Shown piece after piece: positions 10,652 through 18,991 of a stretch of 64,000 bases of DNA (the first letter of the stretch is position 1; every line of letters starts with the position of its first letter). Origin of the DNA: Atherinomorus stipes (taxonomy: Eukaryota > Chordata > Actinopteri > Atheriniformes > Atherinidae); NCBI GenBank assembly GCA_023101725.1, contig JALJCO010009116.1, forward strand, positions 248,001 to 312,000, written 5' to 3'. A program made the position numbers and the translations under genes. The notes beneath the pieces were generated by a model. The model saw nothing but the letters and a program-made list of their open reading frames with translations, searched no databases and had not been told where the DNA came from.

Positions 10652-11557
10652 CAGTGTTGTATAGTAACTAAGTAAAAATACTTCGTTACTTTACTTGAGT
10701 AGTATTTTTTTATATTTGTACTTTACTTTACTACTTCTATTTCTGATTACTTTTACTTTTACTTCGCAACATTTTCCAAGAAAAATCAATACTTTTACTC
10801 CATTACATTTACCTGAGCATCTTAGTTACTAGTTACAAAATAACAAGGAACGTTATAGCCAATGGACAATCTTTGTTTTGTTGTAGTGGGACTAGTAGCA
10901 GTCTTGTACAAGCTGTCTCTGAAGCTAAACACACCTTTACCTGCCTCAGCAGCAGGTGAAAGGCTGTTCAGCATCGCTGGTTTGGTCTTCAGTCCAAGAA
11001 GAGCGAGATTGAGTTCTCACCATTTTTAGAACCAACTTCTTTTGAGGTTGAACAAATAGTTTTTCAGGGTTCAGTGATGACTAGATGGACAGTTCATCAC
11101 AGAACTGCAGTCATGTTAAAGTTCAACCAATCAAGTTCTTTGTTTGTTTGCATCACCTCCAAGCACCAAGAGTTTATTAGGAATGATTTTATATTGAATG
11201 CACGTGGGTGTGAATGTTGGAAGGCATGCACGCAGGTCTGTAAGGACATGTTTGTGTGTATTTTTCTATATGGTTGGGTTTATGGTTGGGTATTGAAACT
11301 CCTTTGCACTTCGCAAATTAAAACTTAAAAACTAAATTAAGCAGAAATAAAGAAAATGTTAAACTCAAATTTCATATTGCGTTTTATTAACAGTACTTTT
11401 TACTTTTGATACTTAAGTACAGTAAATACTAGCTACTTTTTTACTTTTACTCAAGTAATATTCTAGCTGGTGACTTTCACTTTTACTTGAGTCATTTTCC
11501 AGTAAGGTACTTTTACTTTTACTCAAGTATGGCTTTTGGGTACTTTATACAACACTG
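10652..11557 (+). mobile_element. hAT element (internally deleted) inserted in the Tc1 transposase
   Basis: The ends are CAGTGTTGTATA and TATACAACACTG, a perfect 12-bp inverted repeat beginning with the hAT-type CAGTGTTG. The flanks CTACCACT (10644-10651) and CTTCCACT (11558-11565) match at 7 of 8 positions, fitting the 8-bp hAT target duplication. The subterminal regions are rich in ACTTTTACTT and CTCAAGTA repeats, as in Tol2-like elements. Only the C-terminal part of a transposase remains inside. Confidence 0.9.
10922..11059 (+). pseudogene. hAT transposase C-terminal dimerisation remnant
   Basis: Translation reads KLNTPLPASAAGERLFSIAG, then LVFSPRRARLSS, a stop, and NQLLLRLNK before a final stop. 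The core (SAAGERLFSIAG) is the conserved dimerisation block near the C-terminus of hAT transposases. The BED finger and RNase-H-like catalytic part are absent, so the copy is an internal-deletion derivative. Confidence 0.9.
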
Positions 11558-12029
11558 CTTCCACTTAACTGTCCATTAATGTGCTTTGAGACAGCACTCA
11601 GAGAACATCCAGCTTCTTTTCTATCACTTTTTGTGTCTTTCCGACCTTGTGCAGGGAGTCGATGATGGTTTTCTGCACAACTGTCAGATCAGCATCTTCC
11701 CCATGATTGTGAATTCTTCTAAACCAAGACAGAGACTTTTTAAAGGCTCAGGGCACTTTTCCAGATGTTTTGGATTACTTATCTGATTAGACTGTGACAC
11801 TCTGAGCTACAATACTGGAGCTTTTCACAATATTCAAATTTTTTTGAGTTTTTGATTTAGAGGTTTTCTTAAGCTGCAACTTCTAATCAGCAACATCCAA
11901 GCAGTTAAAAGCTTGAAATATATTGATTCACATATCATTTGTCTATACAATATGTAAATTGCACCTTTTAAGTTGAATTACGGAATTACGTGAATTTTTT
12001 CAGGATATTTTAATTTTTTGGGGTAGTTC

Positions 12030-12520
12030 CTGTGTATACACCACTAGGAAAAAATCAGCTGTCAGTAAAATGACTTAAAACTGACAAAAGCAATAATGAA
12101 TAAAATTGTATGAAAATCATGACATTGATTTTGAACTGTGGTTCAACAAAAATATAAAAAATAAACACTCAAAAAATAAAACAAGCATGATGGGGTGTTA
12201 AAGCAAAAATTTCAATAAGCAACATTTTGGGGTGATCACTGCAATCAGGTGTTTTCTGTGAAATTAAACTGTTATATTCAGGAATTCTACACCTGTTGAC
12301 AGGTATTTTGGTCCACATGGGAAAGATGCTCTAATGTGTCTGGGAAAGTTTTTATTTTTATTATTATTTTTAATTTTTTTTTTTTTTTTTAATCATTATT
12401 TCCAACCACAATTCAAAAGCAACATTATATTTCCCTAAAATATAATTTAGGAAATTTTCATTCATTAGTTTCTTTAATGAAACTCTTTCTTGTTATTTGA
12501 ATAACTGTTGTGATTTTTGT
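12030..12520 (+). mobile_element. Family B MITE, truncated at both ends
   Basis: It carries the family B interior: AAAAATCAGCTGTCAGTAAA, AAACTGACAAAAGCAATAAT, AAAACAAGCATGATGGGG, CACTGCAATCAGGTGTTTTC and GACAGGTATTTTGGTCCA. The terminal TCATCCTCAAAATTATT repeat is missing on the left, where the Tc1 element abuts, and on the right the element fades out in a T-rich tract. Confidence 0.75.
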
Positions 12521-12829
12521 CATTTCTGTTGTGAGACCCGAAACACCCAATGAACCCAGAATACAACACTGATGATGTGTCTAAGTTGCATCTAGAGTGT
12601 TTGTGCGAATGAATTGTTTTATTTTGGTCTATTTTTAGGGTCCTTTTAAATCCAGGTTTAATCGTTTTTCTTTGTTTGTGTCTATCCTTGAAATGCGCAG
12701 CATAATTTTCTACCAAATCATTTTGATTTAATTTAGTTATTTTATATATTTTTATTATGATTAATATGTTTTGTTTCTCTTTATATTTAGTATGAACTTT
12801 TAAATGCTCCTTCCCCCCCCCACCTGTAA

Positions 12830-12890
12830 TGTTTTTAATGTTTTTTGTAAAGCACTTTAAATTGTCTTGTACATGACACCTGTACATATT
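12830..12890 (+). repeat. LINE/SINE-type 3' tail fragment
   Basis: TTTGTAAAGCACTTTAAATTG, broken only by base changes, is the same tail motif as at 788-897. Only about 60 bp can be assigned; it directly precedes the family A MITE. Confidence 0.35.
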
Positions 12891-12891
12891 A

Positions 12892-13421
12892 GGGGATGGG
12901 CATGTTGATACCCTAGAGTCGATATTTTGATACCAGCCAGACAAAATATTTGCTCAATACTTTTTATAATATCGCAATACCACTGTACAGACACAAAACA
13001 TGTCTTTTTTTTTCATTTCTGAGAGATGATGATGATGTTTTGGTATCTTTCTGTGCTTTCATGCAGGTTATTGCATATTATGTTTTGGTAAGTTTATAAT
13101 ATTACTATTACGTTTTATATTTTAACATTTTCCACTGAACAAATTAAAAAGAATCTTAACCTGTACTCAAGTTATTTGAGTTTTTAATCTTATTTTTGTC
13201 TAATTTACTCATAAATATAATTTATTATTGTTTTAAGATAATTTCTTTTCAGTACTTCTGTTCTCAAGTTTTACCTATATCTGATATTGCCCTTTCATTC
13301 AAGAAATTAATGCAAACTTTACTATCACATGGGTTTTTTTCAGGGACAACAAGCATCGGTATCAGTGAAAAAGTACCACAAGGCATCGTGTCGAGAGGAA
13401 ACATTTTGGTATCGCCCATCC
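12892..13421 (-). mobile_element. Family A hAT-like MITE, copy 1 (no LINE insert)
   Basis: In reverse complement the element starts GGATGGGCGATACC and ends CATATCAACATGCCCATCCC-like. It has interior blocks such as GTATTGAGCAAATATTTTGT and CTGGCTGGTATC that match copy 2 at 15374-16985 along its length. It is 530 bp long; copy 2 minus its LINE is about 535 bp. It lies about 130 bp upstream of the CT-rich leader of the signal-peptide gene. No transposase is encoded. The TIR style (GGGATGGGC) and the 8-bp target of copy 2 suggest hAT. Confidence 0.8.
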
Positions 13422-13546
13422 TTGTTACAAATGAACTTGCTTGCTAATTTAAATATGGTGGATGTGGATGTTTTAGTTGCAGTGAGAGAATTTTCACTTT
13501 CCATCACAAAAAAAAAAGAAAAATCTCTTTAATGATGAGCTTGTGA

Positions 13547-14326
13547 TTGTTCTGGATCTGCTGTGACTCCTGGATGGATGGATGGAGGAAACTCCTCTCG
13601 GCGCTGTGGTTTGATTCCCGGTGTGACCAGAGAGGGCAGAAGAGTTCAGCTAATCTCTCCCCAGCCTCCCTGCCTCCTCCGCCGGGCTCAGGCTCCCGCC
13701 CGCCCCCTCCTCTCCGGCTCCAGCTCCGGGCTTTATCTCCAACCACTTTAGATCAATGGCTCCACACTCCGCCTGGGTCTCTCTACCCCCTCTCTCTCTC
13801 TCTCCTCCTCTCTCTCCATCGCTCCCTTCCCAGCTGTACAGACCTACAGAGGAAAAGAGAGAGCGGGTCCGACTCTCCTCCTCTTCCTCCCCGGCAGACG
13901 GAGCAGACCTCCGGGAAGGCGGCGTGGATCCTGCATGCGTGTGATGGGAGTCAGCAGCGTGAGCAGTGATGGAGACTCTGCCTTCCTAGTTGCTGGAACT
14001 TATGTTTATCACCTCTGAAAGTAGGACGCTCATCTCCTGATTCTCTCTTTTGGAATTTTTCTTTGCTGTTTGTTATTTTTCCTTCTTTCTTGCAGCTCCA
14101 TCAGTGGATTTGGGTCATTTTTGGGGGAGAGGAGAGGTTGTTTTCCCCTTCTCTCCTCACCGTTATCCCAACTAAACAACCCATCTTTTCTTTTCAGTTC
14201 TTTTTGAATTCTTTTTCTTTGATCTTTTTGCTCCCATGTTGGATTCTCTGGAGGATTAGCAGAAGAGAAATCCCAGAGCGGCTGGATTGTTTGTGGCATC
14301 TGTGAGCGGGACTGGAGCGCGGCAGC
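13547..14326 (+). promoter_or_regulatory. Probable promoter / 5' untranslated leader with upstream ORFs
   Basis: About 780 bp of GC- and CT-rich sequence lies directly upstream of the signal-peptide ATG. It includes a CTCTCT tract (13787-13822), clusters of CCTCC, and several upstream ATGs. One upstream ORF (13949-14026) encodes MGVSSVSSDGDSAFLVAGTY followed by four residues and a stop. The transcription start is not visible; there is no clear TATA box. A 140-codon open frame here (13547-13969) is explained by GC/CT bias and does not join the main ATG. An unseen leader intron is possible. Confidence 0.5.
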
Positions 14327-14444
14327 ATGGAGCTGCTTTGGCTGCGATGTGGACATGTTTGGAGGATGCTGGCTCGGAGGAGGACGGGAGGACTCTACCT
14401 GCTGCTGCTCTCCTGGCTGCTGGGAGCGCACGCCACTGCGCACG
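14327..14444 (+). CDS. First coding exon of a secreted or membrane protein (signal peptide)
   Basis: The ATG sits in GGCAGCATGG (A at -3, G at +4), a strong Kozak context. The exon encodes 39 residues plus one base: MELLWLRCGHVWRMLARRRT, then GGLYLLLLSWLLGAHATAH. The n-region is positively charged (RRR), the h-region is LYLLLLSWLL, and a signal-peptidase site after AHA or ATA is plausible. The exon ends CACG|GTGAGC, a consensus donor in phase 1, the usual phase after signal-peptide exons of modular extracellular proteins and receptors. No second exon is recognised in the remaining 49.5 kb, implying a very long intron 1. The gene cannot be named from the signal peptide alone. An in-frame ATG at codon 14 is a possible alternative start. 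Confidence 0.75.
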
Positions 14445-15119
14445 GTGAGCGGGGCGAGGGGGGGGGAGATGCTTGATTGCCGCCTGCATCCCGCAGTGTG
14501 TGTATATGTGTGTGTTTGCTGAGATGTTTGCACGTGTGCGCGTCCTCCTGGGTGCTGATGAGGCTCTGCGTGTGTGCCCCGGCTGCAGGGCTGGACTGGG
14601 CTGGACTGGCTTTACAGAGCTTTACTGGGGCTTCAGCAGCATCACGTCTTGACTTGAGCTGTTTCTCAGCACTGGAAAGTGCGTGCGTGTGTGTTCAGAT
14701 GTGCAGGATTTTAGCATGTTTTTTTCTCCGTTTAAACAAGCTGAACTTTTAAAAATGCTTTTCCCGTTCTGCAGCAGCTGCTGTAACTGGTTTGCTGTGT
14801 GTGACGGTGGTGTTACTGGTGGCTCTCAGCATTCTTCACCTGTCTGGCCTTCGTGAGGCAGCTGGGTCTGACTGGCTCCCACCAGGTTTTACTGGTCTGT
14901 GCCGGCTCCAGTCAGGATCTGCGGGCCTGGAGGAAACTGCTTCCTCAGATGATGATTTGGTTGTAGGTCTGCCTCCATGTCTCCGGTTCAGGATGGTGGT
15001 GATAGTCGTGCAGTAATTGGGTTTTATAGGATGAAGTTTCACAGCTTTATAAAACAAATTGAAGTTTGATTTAACCTCCCTCCTAAATGCTGATGCTGGT
15101 GTTGAGTAGAATTAGCAGT
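14445..15119. other. Start of putative intron 1
   Basis: This begins with the donor GTGAGC and a G-rich stretch (GGGGCGAGGGGGGGGGAG). The first 450 bp stay GC-rich and then become AT-rich. No exon or repeat is recognised. Confidence 0.4.
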
Positions 15120-15489
15120 AAATGACTCGAACAGATCACAGTTATGTTGTTTTAATTAAATATTTAATTTAACATCCATAAGTTTCTCCTAAAAATAATT
15201 TAATGTTTGTTGTTTACATGTATTTTGCACATGGAAGGATCAGTTTTCATGAGAAATCATCCAAAGTTGTAAAACCGTGACCACAGAACACCACGTTGAT
15301 TCCATCTGATATAGTTTGATACGTGATTAGAGCCGTGCTGGATGCTGATGATAGTCATGCACATTAGGCACTAGGGATGGGCAATACCAACATTTTTCCT
15401 GTCAATACGAAACCAGTAGTTTGTGATACTCTTTCATCGATACCGGCGCTTTTTGTTCCTGAAAAGAAAATCACATGATTGTACAGTAG

Positions 15490-16566
15490 TAAGTAAGTAA
15501 GTAAGATTTTTATTTAAGTGTCCTGCACACCATGGTGCCCAGCCCTCATGGGCTTACAAGACACTCGTAAACCATGCATCACGTATCAAGGTACAAGATG
15601 GTCAAAAAGAACAATACAATACGCATAACCAAAACTTTACTGGCCGTGTTTTAAGTATACAGACTTCTCTTACGCTTCTGCCATGCCAGCTCCAGAAACT
15701 TGCCTAAAGTAAATACCTCCTCCTCAAACAACCAACTTAACATTGAACATTCAGACATCCAAAACAAATCAGGGTTCTTTTCTTGAATTTTTTCAAATAG
15801 GACAGTTCTCAAATCATGATAAAGTGGACAGTGAAACACAAAATGAAACTCATCTTCCACAACATCCAGATCACAAAGCACACACAATCGCTGTTCTTCA
15901 GGGATACCTTTATACCTCCCCACCTCAACTGCCAGGGGTAAAACACCTGCTCTTAATTGGGCACAAAGAGATCTCTGACATTTCTTTAAATTAAATAAAA
16001 TATAAGGTTCTGTGGAATACTCATATTTAATCTGAACATAATTTCTTAACTTTACTTTTTTCACCACTTCCACCTTCCATTGCTGTTGATGTAACAGTAA
16101 AAGTTTCTGTTTAACTCCCTTTAAATTACACTGCAAATTATTCATAAAGTGTATATTTAAATCTAAACTTGAAATGATTGAAGATATCTCTCTCGCCCAC
16201 GAGTTGTTATGCCATTTGTTCCAATTAAATATACTTTTTGTTAACCTCCCCTCTGGCAGTTGGGTTAGGCGATTCCACAGTCTGATCATCTCACATCTCT
16301 GCCTTGTCAAACAGCTTTCCCAACCTGTGTCACCTTCTATAGCCAACTTAGTTGTGTATTTATGTACCCCAAGGAAATACCTCAGAGCTCTAGTCTGAAT
16401 CATTTTACATTCTTTGGCCTCCTCATAACCCCACACTCCTGCTGCATAAAAAAGAATAGGGGCAACCATGGAATCATATAATTTAGTGAATGTAACAAAA
16501 CCTAAGTCGGGACATTGTTTAATTTTACCAATGATGGCCCCCAGAGCTCTGCTTGCTGAGTCAATA
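15490..16566 (-). mobile_element. 5'-truncated non-LTR retrotransposon inserted in the MITE
   Basis: Comparison with the empty family A copy puts the junctions at about 15490 (after GATTGTACAGTAGTAA) and about 16566 (before TTTGCATTAAT). The element reads on the minus strand, with its 3' end near 15507 followed by a TAAG-type tail (seen on + as AAGTAAGTAAGTAAG). It carries the last about 300 codons of ORF2. The 5' part was lost, as usual for LINE insertions. The clade is not settled from the C-terminal region alone. Confidence 0.85.
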
Positions 16567-16574
16567 ATTTGCAT
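15651..16574 (-). CDS. LINE ORF2 C-terminal fragment (307 codons, intact frame)
   Basis: The frame is open for 307 codons. It begins within the region after the reverse transcriptase palm (SRALGAIIGKIKQCPDLGFV; YDSMVAPILFYAAGVWGYEE) and ends after a Cys/His cluster, RLCVLCDLDVVEDEFHFVFH followed by CPLYHDLR. This fits C-x2-C-x(n)-H-x4-C, the zinc-knuckle-like motif at the end of many LINE ORF2 proteins. The start ATG (16572-16574) and first few codons come from the MITE, so the reading frame is a chimera and not a native start. The lack of stops suggests a fairly young insertion. No evidence of host use. Confidence 0.85.
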   Translation of the reverse strand: MQIIDSASRALGAIIGKIKQCPDLGFVTFTKLYDSMVAPILFYAAGVWGYEEAKECKMIQTRALRYFLGVHKYTTKLAIEGDTGWESCLTRQRCEMIRLWNRLTQLPEGRLTKSIFNWNKWHNNSWAREISSIISSLDLNIHFMNNLQCNLKGVKQKLLLLHQQQWKVEVVKKVKLRNYVQIKYEYSTEPYILFNLKKCQRSLCAQLRAGVLPLAVEVGRYKGIPEEQRLCVLCDLDVVEDEFHFVFHCPLYHDLRTVLFEKIQEKNPDLFWMSECSMLSWLFEEEVFTLGKFLELAWQKRKRSLYT

Positions 16575-17640
16575 TAATATCCTGAATGTAAGGACGATAT
16601 TAGATATAAGTAAAACTTAAGAACAGAACTGAAAAAAATGCTTTCAGAACAATGATTAATTATATTGATGAAGTAATTGGAAATAGACAAAAACACAATG
16701 TGCAATAACCTGTGTTGAAGCCCAGAAAATACCTAAACATCATCATCATCATCACTAACAGCAACAGCATCATCATGACATCTGATAGGCTACCACCGTC
16801 ATGTGATACAGAAGCTACAATCTGGCTGCTTTTATCATTTCATTGCCTAAAACTTTCAGAAGTAGAAACAAATTGCACGTTTTTTAGCTGTACAGTGGTA
16901 TCGCGATACTCAAAAAAGTATTGATTTCGATATTTTGTCTGGCTGGTATCGAAGTATCGACTCCAGGTATCGATATGGCCATCACCGGCACTACAGGAGG
17001 AACTCTACATTAAAATAGGTTCACATGAGCTTTATTCTTGGAAATAAAAGGAATTTAATTGATAAAATGCCAGTTTTACTTTGCAGAGATTATTTTAGTT
17101 GTATTTAAGTCCAACCTGCTGCATTAATCTGTGAAATGACAAGAACACTTAACAGTTTGTGTTGTTAGCTGCTCATTTAAGCAAAGTTTTAACTAAATCT
17201 TTCATTTAAAATCCACAAGTTTCTCCTAAAAATCATTTGTTTATTGTTTATATGTATTTCGCACATGAAAGCATGAGTTTTCATGAGAAATCATCCAAAG
17301 TTGTTTAACCGTGACCACAGAAAACCACGTTGATTCCATCTGATATAGTTTGATACGTGATCAGAGCCGTGCTGGATGCTGATGATAGTCATGCACATTA
17401 GGCACAGGTGGAACTCTGTTCATTTAAATCGGTTTCTGTGAGCTTTATTCTCTGAAATAAAAGGAATTTAATTAATATAAGTCCAGTTTTACTTTTTGAG
17501 TGTTTATTTTAGTTGGTTTTAAGTCCAACCTGCTGCATAAATCCCAGAATATATGAGTGAAATGACAAGAACATATAACAGTTCATGTATTGTTAGCAGC
17601 TCATTTGAGTAAAGTTTTAATTAAATCTGTCATTCAACAT

Positions 17641-18219
17641 CTATAAACATCCCTCAAAAATCATTTACTGTTTGTCGTTGGGTCATGTGATTCAGCGACT
17701 GAGCAAACAGATCTGAGAGCTGCTGGACGGCTCGCTTCCTCTCAGCCTCCTGCTGTCAATAAATTATACTCAAAGACTTCAATTAAGCTAATTGATGGTA
17801 GCAGCGCGCACACACACAATGCAGCAGCTGGATCAGCTGAGCGGTGTGTGTGTGTGTGTGTGTGTGTGTGGTTAAGTCAGCTATAAAATCCTCTGCTGAA
17901 TATTTTACTCCCAGCTTTTATCTTTCGGGATACATCAAACAAGAACGAAGCCCTGACAGCTTGACTCATAAATCCTCTCGACGCGATTCAGAGCACCAGA
18001 ATCCAGGTCTGCAGCAACTCACCCCAGCAGGTGGTGGGACTGATTACCCCCCTCACTTTACCTGGAGGAGAGTAAATCAGCGGATACAGGCTGAATTTGG
18101 AGAGAAAAACTGGTGATTGTTGACAAACGACCACCTGGATGCTTCTGGCCGAAGGCTTGACCAAATGTTGAGGATGAGAATCCAAAGCTGCGCTGCCTCA
18201 GTAGAATAAAAACTCACTG
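17641..18219. other. Unannotated intron sequence with a GT microsatellite
   Basis: A perfect (GT)n tract lies at about 17844-17871, after CACACACA at 17810-17818. Nothing else is recognised. A short open frame crossing it is an artefact. Confidence 0.5.
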
Positions 18220-18440
18220 TCACCTCATCAGGACCACCTTCTATAACGGGTTGGACCCTTTTCCTTCATTCCTGGTGTCATAGATCCAACAAGGTGTTGG
18301 AAACATTCCTCAGAGGTTTTGCTCCATATTGACATGATGGCATCACAGTTGCTGCATCCATGATGAGAATCTCCTGTTGCACCACATCCCAAAGCTGCTC
18401 TGCTGGACTGAGATCTGGTGAATGTGGACGTCATTGGAGT
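18220..18440 (-). pseudogene. Tc1/mariner transposase C-terminal remnant
   Basis: The minus strand reads CDAIMSIWSKTSEECFQHLV, then GSM, and later KGPTRYRR. This matches the end of Tc1-like transposases (a helix ending in HLV-SMPRR and a terminal GPTRY). Upstream, in another frame, SPDLSPAEQLWDVVQQ stands where the SPDLNPIENLW catalytic block should be. Frameshifts and stops separate the parts. The same tail appears on the + strand at 29389-29646. Confidence 0.8.
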
Positions 18441-18460
18441 AAAACTTTATCTATAAAGTA

Positions 18461-18599
18461 GGGGTGGGTATGTCCAGGTACCTTGTGATATGATACTACC
18501 ATGACATTTCCCCAACAATAACGATAATGTCATGATAAAGTGATTCTGCAGTCATCAATATATTGCAATAAATTCAATCCACACAACACCACAATATGT
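18461..18599 (+). mobile_element. hAT-like MITE end fragment
   Basis: AGGGGTGGGTATGTCCAGG followed by ATGATACTACCATGACATTT, AACGATAATGTCATGATAAA and CAATATATTGCAATAAATT is the pattern of a common teleost hAT-type element (GGGGTGGGCGATA ends and ATATCATGATA-like interior). A related fragment is at 26160-26370. Only one end is present. Confidence 0.5.
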
Positions 18600-18835
18600 G
18601 TCATGTGATACAGCAGGTCGTCCAGTGATCGAAGGATCGGCGGTCAAATCCAACTCCCCCAGTCATCTGTTGTCATGTCCTTGTGTGTGTGTGATTGTGT
18701 GCGCATTGGCTGCCATGTGTCTGTCAGCTTGCCTCAGGCCAACTGTGGCTACATACGTAGCTTACCATCACCAAGTATGAATGAGGAGTGAACGAATAAT
18801 GGATCTAATGTGAGCGCCACAGAGGTCATCACTGC
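18600..18835 (+). mobile_element. tRNA-derived SINE, old copy
   Basis: The order of blocks matches the reverse complement of the better SINE at 19258-19600: GGATCGGCGGTCAAATCC (a decayed box B), then TGTGGCTACATACGTAGC, ACCATCACCAAGTATGAATG and AATAATGGATCTAATGTGAG. The A box is decayed. A GTGTGTGT insertion and substitutions show age. Confidence 0.75.
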
Positions 18836-18991
18836 AGGGACCACACAGATTATGGCAGGCCAGGGCCCACACCACAGCCTCCGGGCTGCAGTGCAGGATC
18901 CCAGCCACCAAGTCGAGGGCAGCCACCCATCACCTCCCTCCAGAACTTCAGCACATTGTCTCCACCATGCACACAAAAAAACTCCTGGGTC

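Larger units (their letters stand above)
9824..11705 (-). pseudogene. Tc1 transposase, broken by hAT insertion, stops and frameshifts
   Basis: On the minus strand the first helix-turn-helix is readable at about 11705-11566 (VQKTIIDSLHKVGKTQKV) up to a stop. The hAT insert follows. Reading resumes at about 10640 with CGGLHKEWTEAGVTASRE, then a 149-residue frame (10490-10041) holding RMLDMGFKCRIPV, KVLFSDEGKF and FIFQQDLAPAHIAK. After a frameshift near 10045 the C-terminus reads DWPANSPDLNPIENLW and ends in MPRRVKAVIKGAPTKD. The three DDE positions (Asp of FSDE, Asp of FQQD, Glu of PIENLW) are all still readable, so the copy died by small indels, a nonsense change and the insertion. The hAT insert falls between the two DNA-binding subdomains. 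Confidence 0.9.
7516..12028 (-). mobile_element. Tc1-like DNA transposon (about 1.5 kb) expanded to 4.5 kb by nested insertions
   Basis: The outer ends are inverted: ACTACTCAAAAAATAAGAAT at the left, and a stretch at the right whose reverse complement begins ACTACCCCAAAAAATTAAAA. The inverted repeat continues for about 190 bp per side (GCAATTTACATAT, GATTCACATAT/ATATGTGAATC, CAACTTCTAATCAGCAACAT). A 2088-bp element interrupts the left repeat (7601-9688) and a 906-bp hAT interrupts the coding region (10652-11557). Removing both inserts and their duplicated targets leaves about 1.5 kb, the expected size of a Tc1 element. The transposase lies on the minus strand. Confidence 0.9.
15374..16985 (+). 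mobile_element. Family A hAT-like MITE, copy 2, carrying a LINE
   Basis: The element runs from GGGATGGGCAATACC to GATATGGCCATCAC, flanked by AGGCACTA (15366-15373) and CGGCACTA (16986-16993), an 8-bp target duplication with one mismatch. The pre-insertion sequence (TTAGGCAC followed by AGG-GGAACTC) survives in the second unit of the tandem duplication. Its interior matches copy 1 in reverse, except for about 1.08 kb of LINE sequence. Confidence 0.9.
15120..17640 (+). repeat. Two-copy tandem duplication (unit about 430 bp), first copy split by a MITE
   Basis: The block CATGAGAAATCATCCAAAGT through CCACGTTGATTCCATCTGAT and GTCATGCACATTAGGCAC occurs at about 15170-15371 and again at 17206-17405. 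The following block (GGAACTC, GAGCTTTATTCT, AAATAAAAGGAATTTAATT, AAGTCCAACCTGCTGCAT) occurs at about 16998-17200 and 17409-17640. Removing the family A MITE (15374-16985) restores two adjacent units in the same order. The copies are about 85-90% alike by eye, so the duplication is older than the MITE insertion. Confidence 0.85.

Noticed and set aside
12474..12944. 156-codon minus-strand frame
   Set aside because: Crosses the end of a MITE, a retroposon tail and the start of another MITE; Asn/Lys-rich with no domain.
13547..13969. 140-codon open frame just upstream of the signal-peptide exon
   Set aside because: Composition-driven (CT/GC-rich leader), overlaps other frames, ends before and is out of register with the main ATG, no domain.
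14030..14533. 167-codon minus-strand frame opposite the first exon
   Set aside because: Antisense shadow of the GC-rich leader and exon; Pro/Gln/Lys-rich, no motif.
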